Positions 24,714 through 32,319 of a stretch of 54,929 bases of DNA are shown here, in pieces (position 1 is the first letter of the stretch; every line of letters begins with the position of its first letter). Origin of the DNA: Nonomuraea terrae (GTDB taxonomy: Bacteria; Actinomycetota; Actinomycetes; Streptosporangiales; Streptosporangiaceae); NCBI RefSeq assembly GCF_004348995.1, contig NZ_SMKQ01000034.1, forward strand, positions 1 to 54,929, read 5' to 3'. A model generated the notes under the pieces. The model was given only the letters and a program-made list of their open reading frames with translations. It was not told the DNA's origin and did no database searches. Position numbers and translations under genes: made by a program.

Positions 24714-25715
24714 ATGAGCCAGACCGACGTGCGGATGGACGGCTCGGCCGAGACGCGCGCCGACCGGGAGGCGACGCCCGGCTCGGCGGGACGCAGGCGC
24801 GAGCGGCTCGTGACGCAGCGCGCGCAGACCGACTCCTACTACGGGCGGCCGGTGCTGAACGAGCCGACGTGGAAGGATCACGACATCGCCGCCTACCTCT
24901 TCCTGGGGGGTCTGGCGGGCGCGTCGTCCACGCTGGCCGCCGCCGCGGAGCTCACCGGCAGGCCCAACCTGGCTCGGGCGAGCAAGGTGGGGGCGCTGGG
25001 CGCGTTGGGCGGCTCGCTCTACTGCCTGATCCACGACCTGGGGCGGCCGGAGCGTTTCCTCAACATGTTGCGGGTGTTCAAGGTGACCTCGCCGATGAGC
25101 GTCGGCACCTGGATCCTCACCGCCTACGGGCCCCAGGCGGGCGCCGCCGCGGCCACCGACGTGTCGGGGCTGTTCCCCGGCCTCGGCCGGGCCGCCACCG
25201 TGGGGGCCGGGCTCGCCGGGACGGCGCTGGCCACGTACACGGCGGCGCTGATCACCGACACGGCGGTGCCCGTCTGGCACGAGGCCTACCGGGAGATGCC
25301 GTTCCTGTTCGCCGGGTCGGCGGCGGCATCGGCGGGCGGGCTCGGCATGCTGGCCGCGCCGCTCGCCGAGGCAGCGCCGGCCAGGCGGGCGGCGCTGCTG
25401 GGCACGGCCGTGGAGTGCGTGGCGGCCACCCGGATGGAGCGGCGGCTCGGCCCGGTGGGCGAGCCGCTGCGGCGCAGCAGGCTGCTGCGCCTGGGTGAGG
25501 CACTGTCCCTGGCCGGCGCGCTGGCCGGGGTGACCATCGGCCGGCGCAGCCGGGTCGCGGCGATGGCGGCGGGGGCCGCCCTGCTGGCCGGCTCCGCCTG
25601 CACCCGCTTCGGGATCTTCCACGCGGGGATGGAGTCGGCCGACGATCCCAAGTACACCGTCCAGCCGCAGCGCAGGCGGCTGGCCAAGGCGAGAGCGGAG
25701 CGTGAGCTCGCATGA
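24714..25715 (+). CDS. NrfD/PsrC-like membrane subunit of formate dehydrogenase
   Basis: A 333-residue polytopic protein: a 60-residue hydrophilic N-terminus (Ser, Thr, Arg-rich) with YYGRPVLNEPTWK, then about eight hydrophobic segments. DIAAYLFLGGLAGAS and YCLIHDLGRPERFLNMLRVFKVTSPMSVG are strong NrfD/PsrC signatures. Such proteins pass electrons to quinone without haem, unlike the cytochrome b FdnI of E. coli. Together with the FeS subunit it would anchor formate oxidation to the respiratory quinone pool. Its stop overlaps the start of a 46-codon reading frame. Confidence 0.88.
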   Translation: MSQTDVRMDGSAETRADREATPGSAGRRRERLVTQRAQTDSYYGRPVLNEPTWKDHDIAAYLFLGGLAGASSTLAAAAELTGRPNLARASKVGALGALGGSLYCLIHDLGRPERFLNMLRVFKVTSPMSVGTWILTAYGPQAGAAAATDVSGLFPGLGRAATVGAGLAGTALATYTAALITDTAVPVWHEAYREMPFLFAGSAAASAGGLGMLAAPLAEAAPARRAALLGTAVECVAATRMERRLGPVGEPLRRSRLLRLGEALSLAGALAGVTIGRRSRVAAMAAGAALLAGSACTRFGIFHAGMESADDPKYTVQPQRRRLAKARAERELA

Positions 25716-25852
25716 AGCGAAACGTCGGGAAAGTCGTCGAATATCTGCCGTTCCTCGGCATCGTGGCCGTCATCTGCACGGCCTCCTGGCTGGCCGGCCG
25801 GTCCTCGCTCGTCAGCCGGCCGTCACTTGTCAGGTCTCCGGTACGCCGCTGA
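25712..25852 (+). CDS. 46-aa single-pass membrane peptide coupled to formate dehydrogenase genes
   Basis: An ATG overlapping the TGA of the NrfD-like gene (ATGA) opens a 46-codon frame. The peptide has a basic start (MKRNVGK), one hydrophobic stretch YLPFLGIVAVICTASWLAG (about residues 11-29) and a basic tail ending SPVRR. The charge on both sides is positive, so orientation is unclear. The same coupling pattern links known operon partners in this genome, which argues for real translation. Function is unknown; an accessory subunit or stabiliser of the membrane complex is a guess. Confidence 0.6.
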   Translation: MKRNVGKVVEYLPFLGIVAVICTASWLAGRSSLVSRPSLVRSPVRR

Positions 25853-25876
25853 GCCCTCGGGTCGTACCATCAGCAG

Positions 25877-26413
25877 ATGACCGAAAAGACCGAAACCACG
25901 CCCGCTTGGCTCTCCCCCGAAGAACTCGAGTCGGTACGCGGCCGGATGCCGATTCTCTACATCGACGCCGTGCCGGTGCGGGTCGACGACGCCGGGGTGG
26001 TCACCCGGGTCGGCCTGTTGTTGCGGATGGACTCCGACGGGGGCGTCAGCCGGGCGCTGGTTTCGGGGCGGGTGCTGCACCACGAGCGCATCCGCGACGC
26101 TCTCATGCGGCATCTGGAGAAGGACCTCGGCCCGGTGGCGCTCCCCCACATCCCGCCGTCGCCGCAGCCGTTCACGGTCGCCGAGTACTTTCCCACGCCG
26201 GGCGTGACGCCGTATCACGATCCGCGTCAGCACGCGGTGTCGCTGGCCTACATCGTGCCCGTCGCCGGTGACTGCCGTCCCCGGCAGGACGCCCTCGACC
26301 TGGTGTGGTTCACCCCGGAGGAGGCGGCCTCGCCGGCGGTGCAGCAGGAGATGACCAGCGGGCAGGGCGTGCTGCTCAAGCAGGCGCTGGCCCACGTGGG
26401 CCGTCTCACATGA
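25877..26413 (+). CDS. DUF4916 / Nudix-like protein
   Basis: A 178-residue protein with the Nudix-like layout: strands around MPILYIDAVPVRVDDAGVVTRVGLLLR, a helix region SGRVLHHERIRDALMRHLEKDLG in the place of the Nudix box, and a C-terminal LDLVWFTPEEAAS. The canonical Nudix box (GX5EX7REUXEEXGU) is degraded: the paired REXXEE glutamates are not all present. This matches the actinobacterial DUF4916 group as I remember it, so pyrophosphohydrolase activity is uncertain. A TACCAT box lies 6 bases before the ATG and no ribosome site is seen, suggesting a leaderless message. Its end overlaps the convergent amidase gene by 8 bases. Confidence 0.75.
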   Translation: MTEKTETTPAWLSPEELESVRGRMPILYIDAVPVRVDDAGVVTRVGLLLRMDSDGGVSRALVSGRVLHHERIRDALMRHLEKDLGPVALPHIPPSPQPFTVAEYFPTPGVTPYHDPRQHAVSLAYIVPVAGDCRPRQDALDLVWFTPEEAASPAVQQEMTSGQGVLLKQALAHVGRLT

Positions 26414-26936
26414 GCGGTGGGGGCCGCTCGGCCCCCGCGCGCACCCAGCGGTAGAGCGGGTCGCCCGGGCAGCTCGTCGGGTAGCCGTCGCGATGGCCCT
26501 TGACCTCGCGGCCGGCGTCGCCGTGCTCGCGCAGGTATTCGATGGCGTCGACCAGGGCGTGCAGCAGGTCGTCGTTGGGCCGGGTGAACCCGGAGCCGCC
26601 GACGAGGGCGAGCACCGCGTAGTGGCCGGAGTTGAGGCCGGCGCCGTTGGCCGCCGGCAGGGTGTGGGGGCCGCGGCCCATGAACGTGGCCCGGTGGGGG
26701 CAGCACACCATGGTGTAGCCCAGGTCGATGTAGCGCTCACCGCGGCCGCCGGACATGTGCATGCGCTGGATGTCGCGCACCAGGTCGGCGCAGCGGTCGT
26801 GGTTGCCGGGCTCGGCGAGGTCGGCGGGCACCTTGCCACCGGTGTAGTGGATCTTGACGCCGCGGGTGCTCGACAGGCGGGTGTAGGCGCTGGTCGGCTT
26901 CTTCGCGCGCCACTCCGCGCGGGTGACCAGATTCAT
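26406..26936 (-). CDS. PGRP-type N-acetylmuramoyl-L-alanine amidase, no signal peptide
   Basis: A 176-residue amidase_2/PGRP-fold protein. The expected zinc ligands are H30 (KIHYTGG), H148 (GHRDGYPT) and C156 (SCPGD). NLVTRAEWRA and the GYTMVCCPHRATFMGRG segment are typical of the family. The enzyme class cuts the MurNAc-L-alanine amide bond of peptidoglycan. ATG 26936 follows a GGAG site; no export signal or cell-wall domain is attached, so it is either cytoplasmic or phage-lysin-like. No other phage gene is nearby. Confidence 0.85.
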   Translation of the reverse strand: MNLVTRAEWRAKKPTSAYTRLSSTRGVKIHYTGGKVPADLAEPGNHDRCADLVRDIQRMHMSGGRGERYIDLGYTMVCCPHRATFMGRGPHTLPAANGAGLNSGHYAVLALVGGSGFTRPNDDLLHALVDAIEYLREHGDAGREVKGHRDGYPTSCPGDPLYRWVRAGAERPPPLM

Positions 26937-26988
26937 GCGTTCGTCTCCTGGTAGGAAGCTCCGGACTACCAGGGTGCCGACGTTCCGT

Positions 26989-27003
26989 AGTGATGTCATC
27001 ACT
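26989..27003. promoter_or_regulatory. perfect 15-bp palindrome upstream of the amidase
   Basis: AGTGATGTCATCACT is perfectly symmetric around its central base and lies 53 bases before the amidase start. GTGAT/ATCAC arms resemble GntR-type operators. The regulator is unknown; none is encoded next to it. Confidence 0.5.
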
Positions 27004-27075
27004 CTTCGTGACCAGAGTGGGGTGCCGTCTTGGTGACGGTTCCCTCCCAGAGCCTCTGACGTGGGACGACGTCAC

Positions 27076-27100
27076 GGCCGGGGCGCGGGGCGCCCCGGCC
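27076..27100 (-). terminator. terminator after the sulfatase gene
   Basis: A 10-bp GC stem (GGCCGGGGCG / CGCCCCGGCC) with a 5-base loop lies 7 bases past the sulfatase stop codon. GTCAC-containing flanks extend the symmetry imperfectly. Confidence 0.75.
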
Positions 27101-27106
27101 GGTCAC

Positions 27107-28762
27107 TCAGCCGGTGGAGGTCAGCTCGAGCGTGCCTGGGCCGGTCTGACCCAGATGCCGCCGGCGGAAGACGTGCGAGCGGCCCTTCGCGTCGAACTCC
27201 GCGCGGGCCGTGATCTTCCCGGACTGCACCGGGAAGCCGACCGAGATCGCCGTCCCCGGGTCGACCACGGGCACGGTGTGCGCGCGTCTCTTGCGCCGCC
27301 CGTCGAGGCCCAGCCGGACGTTGCGCCACGGCACGGACGAGCCGTTGTGCAGCGTCACGACGACCTGGTCGGCGGTGACCTCCGTCCGCAGCCCGTACGG
27401 GATGCGCGGGTCGGGGCCGATCGCGCTGTCGAGCTCTTCGCTCAGCTCCAGGGCCAGGTCGGGCTTGGCGGCGGCGAGGTCGTGGCGTTCGCTCCGGTCG
27501 GTCCGCAGATCGTACAGCTCGACGCGGCCCTCCGGCCCGGCGCCGGAGATGTGCGGGGCGAACCTGACCACCTTCCACCGGCCGCGGCGGATGGCCTGGG
27601 CCTTGTGCGGCCGGTTCCACACCAGGTGCTTGTGCTCGCGGACCTCGCGGCCGGTCAGCAGGCCGCGGAACGAGCGGCCGTCCAGGTGGGCGGGCAGCGG
27701 CACCCCGGCGAAGTCCGCCATCGTCGGCAGCACGTCCCAGAACGCCACGGGCTGCGACTCCACGCGGTGCCGCAGCGCGGGCGACCAGGCGATCAGCGGG
27801 ACGCGGATGCCGCCCTCGTACAGGTCGCGCTTGTCGCCGCGGAAGGGGCCGTTGGAGTTGAACAGCCAGGGCGTCACGCCCTTCTCCCGGTGCGGGCCGT
27901 TGTCGCTGGTGAACAGCACCAGCGTGCGCTTGGCCTGCCCGGTCTCGCGCAGAGTCTCGATGAGCGCGGCGACGTCGCGGTCGAGTCGGGCCACCTGCTC
28001 GGCGTGCTTGCGGTTCTGCGTCGTCCAGGGCTTGTCCTGGTACGGGCCCGCGTCGCCGGGGACGACGCTCGGCGAGTGCGGCAGGTTGCTGGCGTAGTAG
28101 AGCAGGAACGGGTCGTCCCCGCTCTTCTTGATGAAGTCGATCGCCCGCTCGCGGAAGAGGTCGGGCGCGTACGACGTGCCGCCGAGGTACACCTTGTCGC
28201 CGTTGTGCCACAGGTACTCGGGGTAGTACTGGTGGGCGTGCTTGTGGGTGATGTAGCCGAAGAACTCACCGAAGCCGCGCACGTTGGGGTGGGACTCCTG
28301 GCCGGGCTCCTCGGGGCCGAAGCCCCACTTGCCGAACAGGGCCGTGCGGTAGCCGGACAGCTGCAGGAGCTCCGCGAAGGTCAGGTCGGCGCCGGTGAGC
28401 GCGTGCTGCTCCCCGCCCTCGGGGTTCTCGCGTACGGTGCCGTGGCCGGCGTGCAGGCCGGTCAGCAGCGAGCAGCGGGAGGGGGCGCACAGCGGCGCCC
28501 CCGAGTACGCGGTCTCGAACCGCACGCCCTCGGCCGCCAGCCGGTCCAGGTGGGGCGTGCGGATCTTGCGCTGCCCCTGACTGCCGATCTCTCCCCAGCC
28601 GAGGTCGTCGGCGAGGATCAGCAGGATGTTCGGCCGCACGGGAAGGCCGCCGCGTGCGGAGGCCTCGGCGCCCGCGGGCACCGCCGCGGGCAGGGCGAGG
28701 CCGGCGAGAGTGCCGGCGAGTAAAGCTCGGCGAGAAGGCCCGTTGATCACGAAGGGCAACAT
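27107..28762 (-). CDS. secreted type I sulfatase (formylglycine-dependent)
   Basis: A 551-residue alkaline-phosphatase-superfamily sulfatase. The catalytic CxPSR motif is C92-A-P-S-R, whose Cys must be oxidised to formylglycine by a separate generating enzyme. Metal ligands include D52 and D53 (LILADDLGWG) and the Asp of FTSDNGPHREKG. The N-terminus SRRALLAGTLAGLALPAAVPAGAEA looks like a Tat signal with an AxA-type site. A beta-rich C-terminal domain (about 470-551) follows. It would remove sulfate esters outside the cell; the substrate is unknown. Downstream of a sulfotransferase gene on the same strand. The start lacks a good ribosome site; GTG five codons later is possible. Confidence 0.9.
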   Translation of the reverse strand: MLPFVINGPSRRALLAGTLAGLALPAAVPAGAEASARGGLPVRPNILLILADDLGWGEIGSQGQRKIRTPHLDRLAAEGVRFETAYSGAPLCAPSRCSLLTGLHAGHGTVRENPEGGEQHALTGADLTFAELLQLSGYRTALFGKWGFGPEEPGQESHPNVRGFGEFFGYITHKHAHQYYPEYLWHNGDKVYLGGTSYAPDLFRERAIDFIKKSGDDPFLLYYASNLPHSPSVVPGDAGPYQDKPWTTQNRKHAEQVARLDRDVAALIETLRETGQAKRTLVLFTSDNGPHREKGVTPWLFNSNGPFRGDKRDLYEGGIRVPLIAWSPALRHRVESQPVAFWDVLPTMADFAGVPLPAHLDGRSFRGLLTGREVREHKHLVWNRPHKAQAIRRGRWKVVRFAPHISGAGPEGRVELYDLRTDRSERHDLAAAKPDLALELSEELDSAIGPDPRIPYGLRTEVTADQVVVTLHNGSSVPWRNVRLGLDGRRKRRAHTVPVVDPGTAISVGFPVQSGKITARAEFDAKGRSHVFRRRHLGQTGPGTLELTSTG

Positions 28763-28807
28763 ATCGGAGCCCCAGGCAAATGGCGGACGAATTGCGAGCG
28801 AAGTCTG

Positions 28808-28833
28808 TCACAGCCTGGCCACTTGGGCTGTGA
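28808..28833 (-). terminator. possible terminator after the sulfotransferase gene
   Basis: An 8-bp stem (TCACAGCC / GGCTGTGA) with a 10-base loop sits 9 bases past the sulfotransferase stop and before the sulfatase start. If functional it would separate the two transcripts. Confidence 0.5.
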
Positions 28834-28841
28834 GTTTCGCC

Positions 28842-29735
28842 TCACGACAGGTAGTTCCATGTCCGGCAGATGTCGTGGAGATCGGCGGGGATCTCGTCGG
28901 GCGTGGGCAGGGGACGGCCCTGCACGACCGTGCCCGCGCGGATCTTGTCGCGCCAGTCGCCGATGCCCTTGACGAAGGCGCCGTGGTCCTGCTTGCCGTA
29001 GTCGAGCATGGACGTCTCGAACTCGAGGCCCAGGAACAGGCAGAGCCGGCGCAGCTGACCCTCGGGGTCGGCGGTCAGCTCCTCGTAACGCACGGTCAGG
29101 CCCTCCAGGTGGGTGCGGGCCTCCTCCAGGTGCGTCATGTACGTCAGCGTGCGCGGCACGGCGTTCTTCATCGGCCGTTTGGCCGGGTCGGCCTCGTGCC
29201 AGGACTGCACGATCGACATGGGGTGACGCAGCAGGAAGACGAATCGGGCGTCCGGCCAGCAGGTCGCGATGCGCCGCCAGGCGAACACGTTGCTGGGCGT
29301 CTTCTCGGCCAGGACCGGCTTGCCGCTGCGGGCCAGCTCGCGGTGCAGCATGCGGTCCCAGACGATGTGCTCGATGTCGCTGTGGGTGTGGCCGAGCAGC
29401 TCCATGGCCTGCCGCACGGGGTCGGTGCCGAGGCCCACGGTCATCCGGCGGAAGTGCGTCTCGATGGGCGAGTGCACCTTGGAGTGGCTGTCCATCATGA
29501 CGCGCAGCAGCGTGGAGCCGGACCGCACGGACGACAGGATGAAGACCGGCTCCCGCAGCAGCCGGTCATGCACGGGGTCGACGGGCGGGCGCACCTTGTC
29601 GCCGGGAAGCCGCTGCCACTCCAGCGGTGTCTTCGGCGGCGGCACCGCTTCGGGCGCCTGCGTCTGTACCCGTCGTGTCAGCGTGTATCCCGTCAGCCCT
29701 TCAAGGGTGGCGTTGGCCCGGTACCTCCAGTTCAT
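28842..29735 (-). CDS. PAPS-dependent sulfotransferase
   Basis: A 297-residue sulfotransferase-fold protein. The 5'-phosphosulfate loop is FILSSVRSGSTLLRVMM (residues 65-81); the 3'-phosphate region is FVFLLRHPMSIVQSWH, and VRYEELTADPEGQLRRLCLFLGL is the usual helix after it. It moves sulfate from PAPS to an acceptor that cannot be inferred. No signal peptide or membrane anchor is seen. Pairing with a sulfatase on the same strand suggests linked sulfate-ester metabolism, but a hairpin lies between them. Confidence 0.88.
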   Translation of the reverse strand: MNWRYRANATLEGLTGYTLTRRVQTQAPEAVPPPKTPLEWQRLPGDKVRPPVDPVHDRLLREPVFILSSVRSGSTLLRVMMDSHSKVHSPIETHFRRMTVGLGTDPVRQAMELLGHTHSDIEHIVWDRMLHRELARSGKPVLAEKTPSNVFAWRRIATCWPDARFVFLLRHPMSIVQSWHEADPAKRPMKNAVPRTLTYMTHLEEARTHLEGLTVRYEELTADPEGQLRRLCLFLGLEFETSMLDYGKQDHGAFVKGIGDWRDKIRAGTVVQGRPLPTPDEIPADLHDICRTWNYLS

Positions 29736-29811
29736 GGGGGTCCAAGGTAGGGGTGGCCAGTGAACCCCAGGTGAATGGCCGCTGTGAAGAAGGGGCGAGC
29801 GGTGTGCACAC

Positions 29812-30696
29812 CTAGGACCGCTTGCGGACCACCCGGTCGTGCACGACCTCGTACGTGTTGCGCAGCGCCTCCATGGAAACGTCGTAGGAGGCCTGGGCGA
29901 CGCCGGTGAACACGCAGTCCACGACCATGAGCTGGGCGATGCGGCTGCCGAGGGCGCCGGAGCGGAACTTGGTCTCCCGCGCGGCGGTGGTGAGCGTCAC
30001 GTCGGCCGCGGCGGCCAGCGGCGAGTCGCCGAAGTTGGTGATGGCCACGGTGGCCGCGCCCGACTTCCCGGCGATCGACAGGAACTCGACGGTGTCCACG
30101 GTGGCCCCTGTGTGGGAGACGGCGACGGCCACGCAGCCGGGGGCGAGCGTTGCCGCCGAGGTCCAGGCCGAGTGCGCGTCGTGCCAGTTGATCGCCGTAC
30201 GGCCGATGCGGGAGAGCTTCTGCTGCAGGTCGAGGCTGACGAGCGCGCTCGCGCCCACGCCGAAGCTGTCGATCCTGCGGGCGGCCAGCAGCAGCCGCAC
30301 GGCCTCGGCGAGCGCGTCCATGTCGAGGGAGCGGGCCGTGTCGGCGATGGACATGGTCTCGTTCATCGCGACCTTGGAGACGATGCCCTCCAGGCTGTCG
30401 TGCCGGTCGATGTCGCCCGACACCTCCGGCAGGCTGGAGGTGGCCAGCTCCTCCCGGGCGACGGCCCTGGTCAGATCGATCCTGAAGTCCTTGTAGTGGG
30501 CGTAGCCCATGCGCTGGTAGAAGCGCACCACGGAGGTGGTCGAGGTCTCACAGCGGGCGGCCAGCGCGGCGATGGACAGGTTGGCCGCGGCGGCGGGGTC
30601 GGTGACGAACTCGTGGGCGATGCGCCGCTCCGACGGCCGCAGAGCCGGCATGGCGGCTCGGATGCGGATCAGGAGGGTCTCGGCGTCCTCGCCCAT
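29812..30696 (-). CDS. RpiR/MurR-family transcriptional regulator
   Basis: A 294-residue regulator with an N-terminal HTH_6 domain (RIAHEFVTDPAAAANLSIAALAARCETSTTSVVRFYQRMGY) and a C-terminal SIS sugar-phosphate-binding domain (SFGVGASALVSLDLQQKL, AVSHTGATVDTVEF). In E. coli, MurR of this family senses MurNAc-6-phosphate and represses murQP. Divergence from a murQ/anmK operon makes the same ligand the best guess. ATG 30696 has a GGGGTGA site 2 bases away; GTG 30702 is the alternative start. Confidence 0.88.
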   Translation of the reverse strand: MGEDAETLLIRIRAAMPALRPSERRIAHEFVTDPAAAANLSIAALAARCETSTTSVVRFYQRMGYAHYKDFRIDLTRAVAREELATSSLPEVSGDIDRHDSLEGIVSKVAMNETMSIADTARSLDMDALAEAVRLLLAARRIDSFGVGASALVSLDLQQKLSRIGRTAINWHDAHSAWTSAATLAPGCVAVAVSHTGATVDTVEFLSIAGKSGAATVAITNFGDSPLAAAADVTLTTAARETKFRSGALGSRIAQLMVVDCVFTGVAQASYDVSMEALRNTYEVVHDRVVRKRS

Positions 30697-30702
30697 GGTC
30701 AC

Positions 30703-30776
30703 CCCGTGGAGGAAAATAAGTACCTAGATGGTAAGGTCTGCGTAATTTTATGACCTACTGACCCTGAGGAGACTAC
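30703..30776. promoter_or_regulatory. divergent control region of the muropeptide locus
   Basis: This AT-rich 74-base gap must hold promoters for both the regulator and the operon. A GAGGAG site (30764-30769) serves the lipoprotein gene. AGGTC (30734-30738) and GACCT (30752-30756) form an inverted repeat around an AT-rich 13-base spacer, a candidate but weak operator. I cannot assign -35/-10 boxes with confidence. Confidence 0.4.
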
Positions 30777-32318
30777 ATGCCCCGTGGCGCCCTCTCCGCG
30801 GTCGGCATCGCCGCTGCGTTGTCCCTTGCCCTCACCAGCTGCTCGTCATCCTCGGGGTCCGCGCCGAGCACCGCCGGGTCCGCCCAGGGCGGCGGCACGC
30901 TGGTCGTCGGCGTGACCTCCGACCCCGACACGCTCTTCCCCTGGAAGGCCACCCAGTTCACCGCCGTCAACGTGCTGCAGAACCTGTACGGCACGCTCAC
31001 CGAGTTCGACAAGGACCTGAACGTCGTGCCCGGCCTGGCCGAGTCGTGGCAGGCCGCGGAGGACGGCAAGAAGCTCACGTTCAAGCTGCGCCAGGGCGTG
31101 ACGTTCGCCGACGGCAGCGCGTTCGACTCCGCGGACGTGAAGGCGTCCCTGGAGAAGATCATGGACGAGAAGACGGCGGCGGTGGCGGCCGCGTCGCTGT
31201 CGTCGGTCGAGTCGGTCGAGGCGCCCGACCCGAACACGGTGGTGCTGGAGCTGTCCGGCCCGGACGCCGCGCTGCCGGCCAACCTGGCCACGGTCAACAT
31301 GGCCATGCTCTCCTCCGACGACACCGAGGAGGAGCTCAACGCCAAGCCCAACGGCACCGGCCCGTTCACGCTGGGCAAGCGGGTGGCCAACCAGTCGATC
31401 ACCTTGACCAGGAACGACAAGTACTGGAACGACAAGGCGAAGGCGGCCACGGTCGAGTTCCGGGTGATCCCCGACGAGTCGTCGATCGTCTCGGCCATGC
31501 AGTCGGGCAACGTCCAGCTCGCCGTCTTCAACGACCCGCTGGTGGCCCAGACCGCCCAGGGCGGCACGGTGAACGTGGCCAAGACGCCGCAGCTCAACTA
31601 CCACGTGCTGCAGCTGAACGCCCGGCGCGGCGACCTCAAGGACGTCAACGTGCGCCTGGCCATGCAGTGCGCGATCGACCGCAAGCAGGTGCTCGACACC
31701 GCGGCGCTGGGCGAGGGCGAGGTGGTCGGGCCGATCACCGCCCCGGCGTACAAGTCGGACCCGAACAAGCGGCCCTGCCCCACCCGTGACCTGGCCAAGG
31801 CGGCCGACTACCTGGCCAAGGCCGGCAAGTCCGGCGGCGTGACGGTGAAGACGATCGTCTCCCAGGGCGAGTACGCCACCTCGGTCAACGAGGCCCAGAA
31901 CCTCAAGGCGCAGCTCGCCGAGGCCAAGATCAACCTGGACCTGGAGGTGCTGGAGTCGGGCGCGTTCGTGGACCGCTGGGTGGCGGCCGACTTCGACGCG
32001 GCCGTGGCGCTGAACGGCGGCCGTCCCGAGCCGGACGGCTCCTACGCCCGCTACTTCACCAGCGACGGCAACCTCAATAAGGTCGCCGGCTACAGCTCCC
32101 CCGAGCTGGACGAGCTGTTCGCCGAGGGCAGGGCCACCACCGACCAGGCGGCCCGCAAGGCGATCTACGACAAGGTCGCGGCGCACCTGGAGGACAACGC
32201 CGCCTGGATCTGGCTGTTCTCCGGCTACACCTACACCGCGACGGCGGCGAACGTGCAGGGCTTCGTCCCGATGGCCAGCGGTTCGCTGCAGTACCTGCGG
32301 ACGACGTCCGTCGGCTGA
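30777..32318 (+). CDS. peptide-type ABC transporter substrate-binding lipoprotein
   Basis: A 513-residue SBP_bac_5 (OppA/DppA-like) protein. The signal peptide ends in LALTSC, a lipobox with lipidated C22, followed by a Ser/Gly-rich linker. Family motifs include GLAESWQAAEDGKKLTFKLRQGVTFADG and the late GYSSPELDELFAEGRATTD. This family binds oligopeptides, and members such as E. coli MppA bind murein tripeptide. Given the murQ/anmK partners, the ligand may be an anhydro-muropeptide or murein peptide. First gene of an eight-gene rightward operon; a GAGGAG site precedes the ATG. Confidence 0.92.
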   Translation: MPRGALSAVGIAAALSLALTSCSSSSGSAPSTAGSAQGGGTLVVGVTSDPDTLFPWKATQFTAVNVLQNLYGTLTEFDKDLNVVPGLAESWQAAEDGKKLTFKLRQGVTFADGSAFDSADVKASLEKIMDEKTAAVAAASLSSVESVEAPDPNTVVLELSGPDAALPANLATVNMAMLSSDDTEEELNAKPNGTGPFTLGKRVANQSITLTRNDKYWNDKAKAATVEFRVIPDESSIVSAMQSGNVQLAVFNDPLVAQTAQGGTVNVAKTPQLNYHVLQLNARRGDLKDVNVRLAMQCAIDRKQVLDTAALGEGEVVGPITAPAYKSDPNKRPCPTRDLAKAADYLAKAGKSGGVTVKTIVSQGEYATSVNEAQNLKAQLAEAKINLDLEVLESGAFVDRWVAADFDAAVALNGGRPEPDGSYARYFTSDGNLNKVAGYSSPELDELFAEGRATTDQAARKAIYDKVAAHLEDNAAWIWLFSGYTYTATAANVQGFVPMASGSLQYLRTTSVG

Positions 32319-32319
32319 C

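Noticed and set aside
30734..30756. AGGTC/GACCT as a firm RpiR operator
   Set aside because: Arms are only 5 bases and the symmetry does not extend; kept as a low-confidence part of the control region only.
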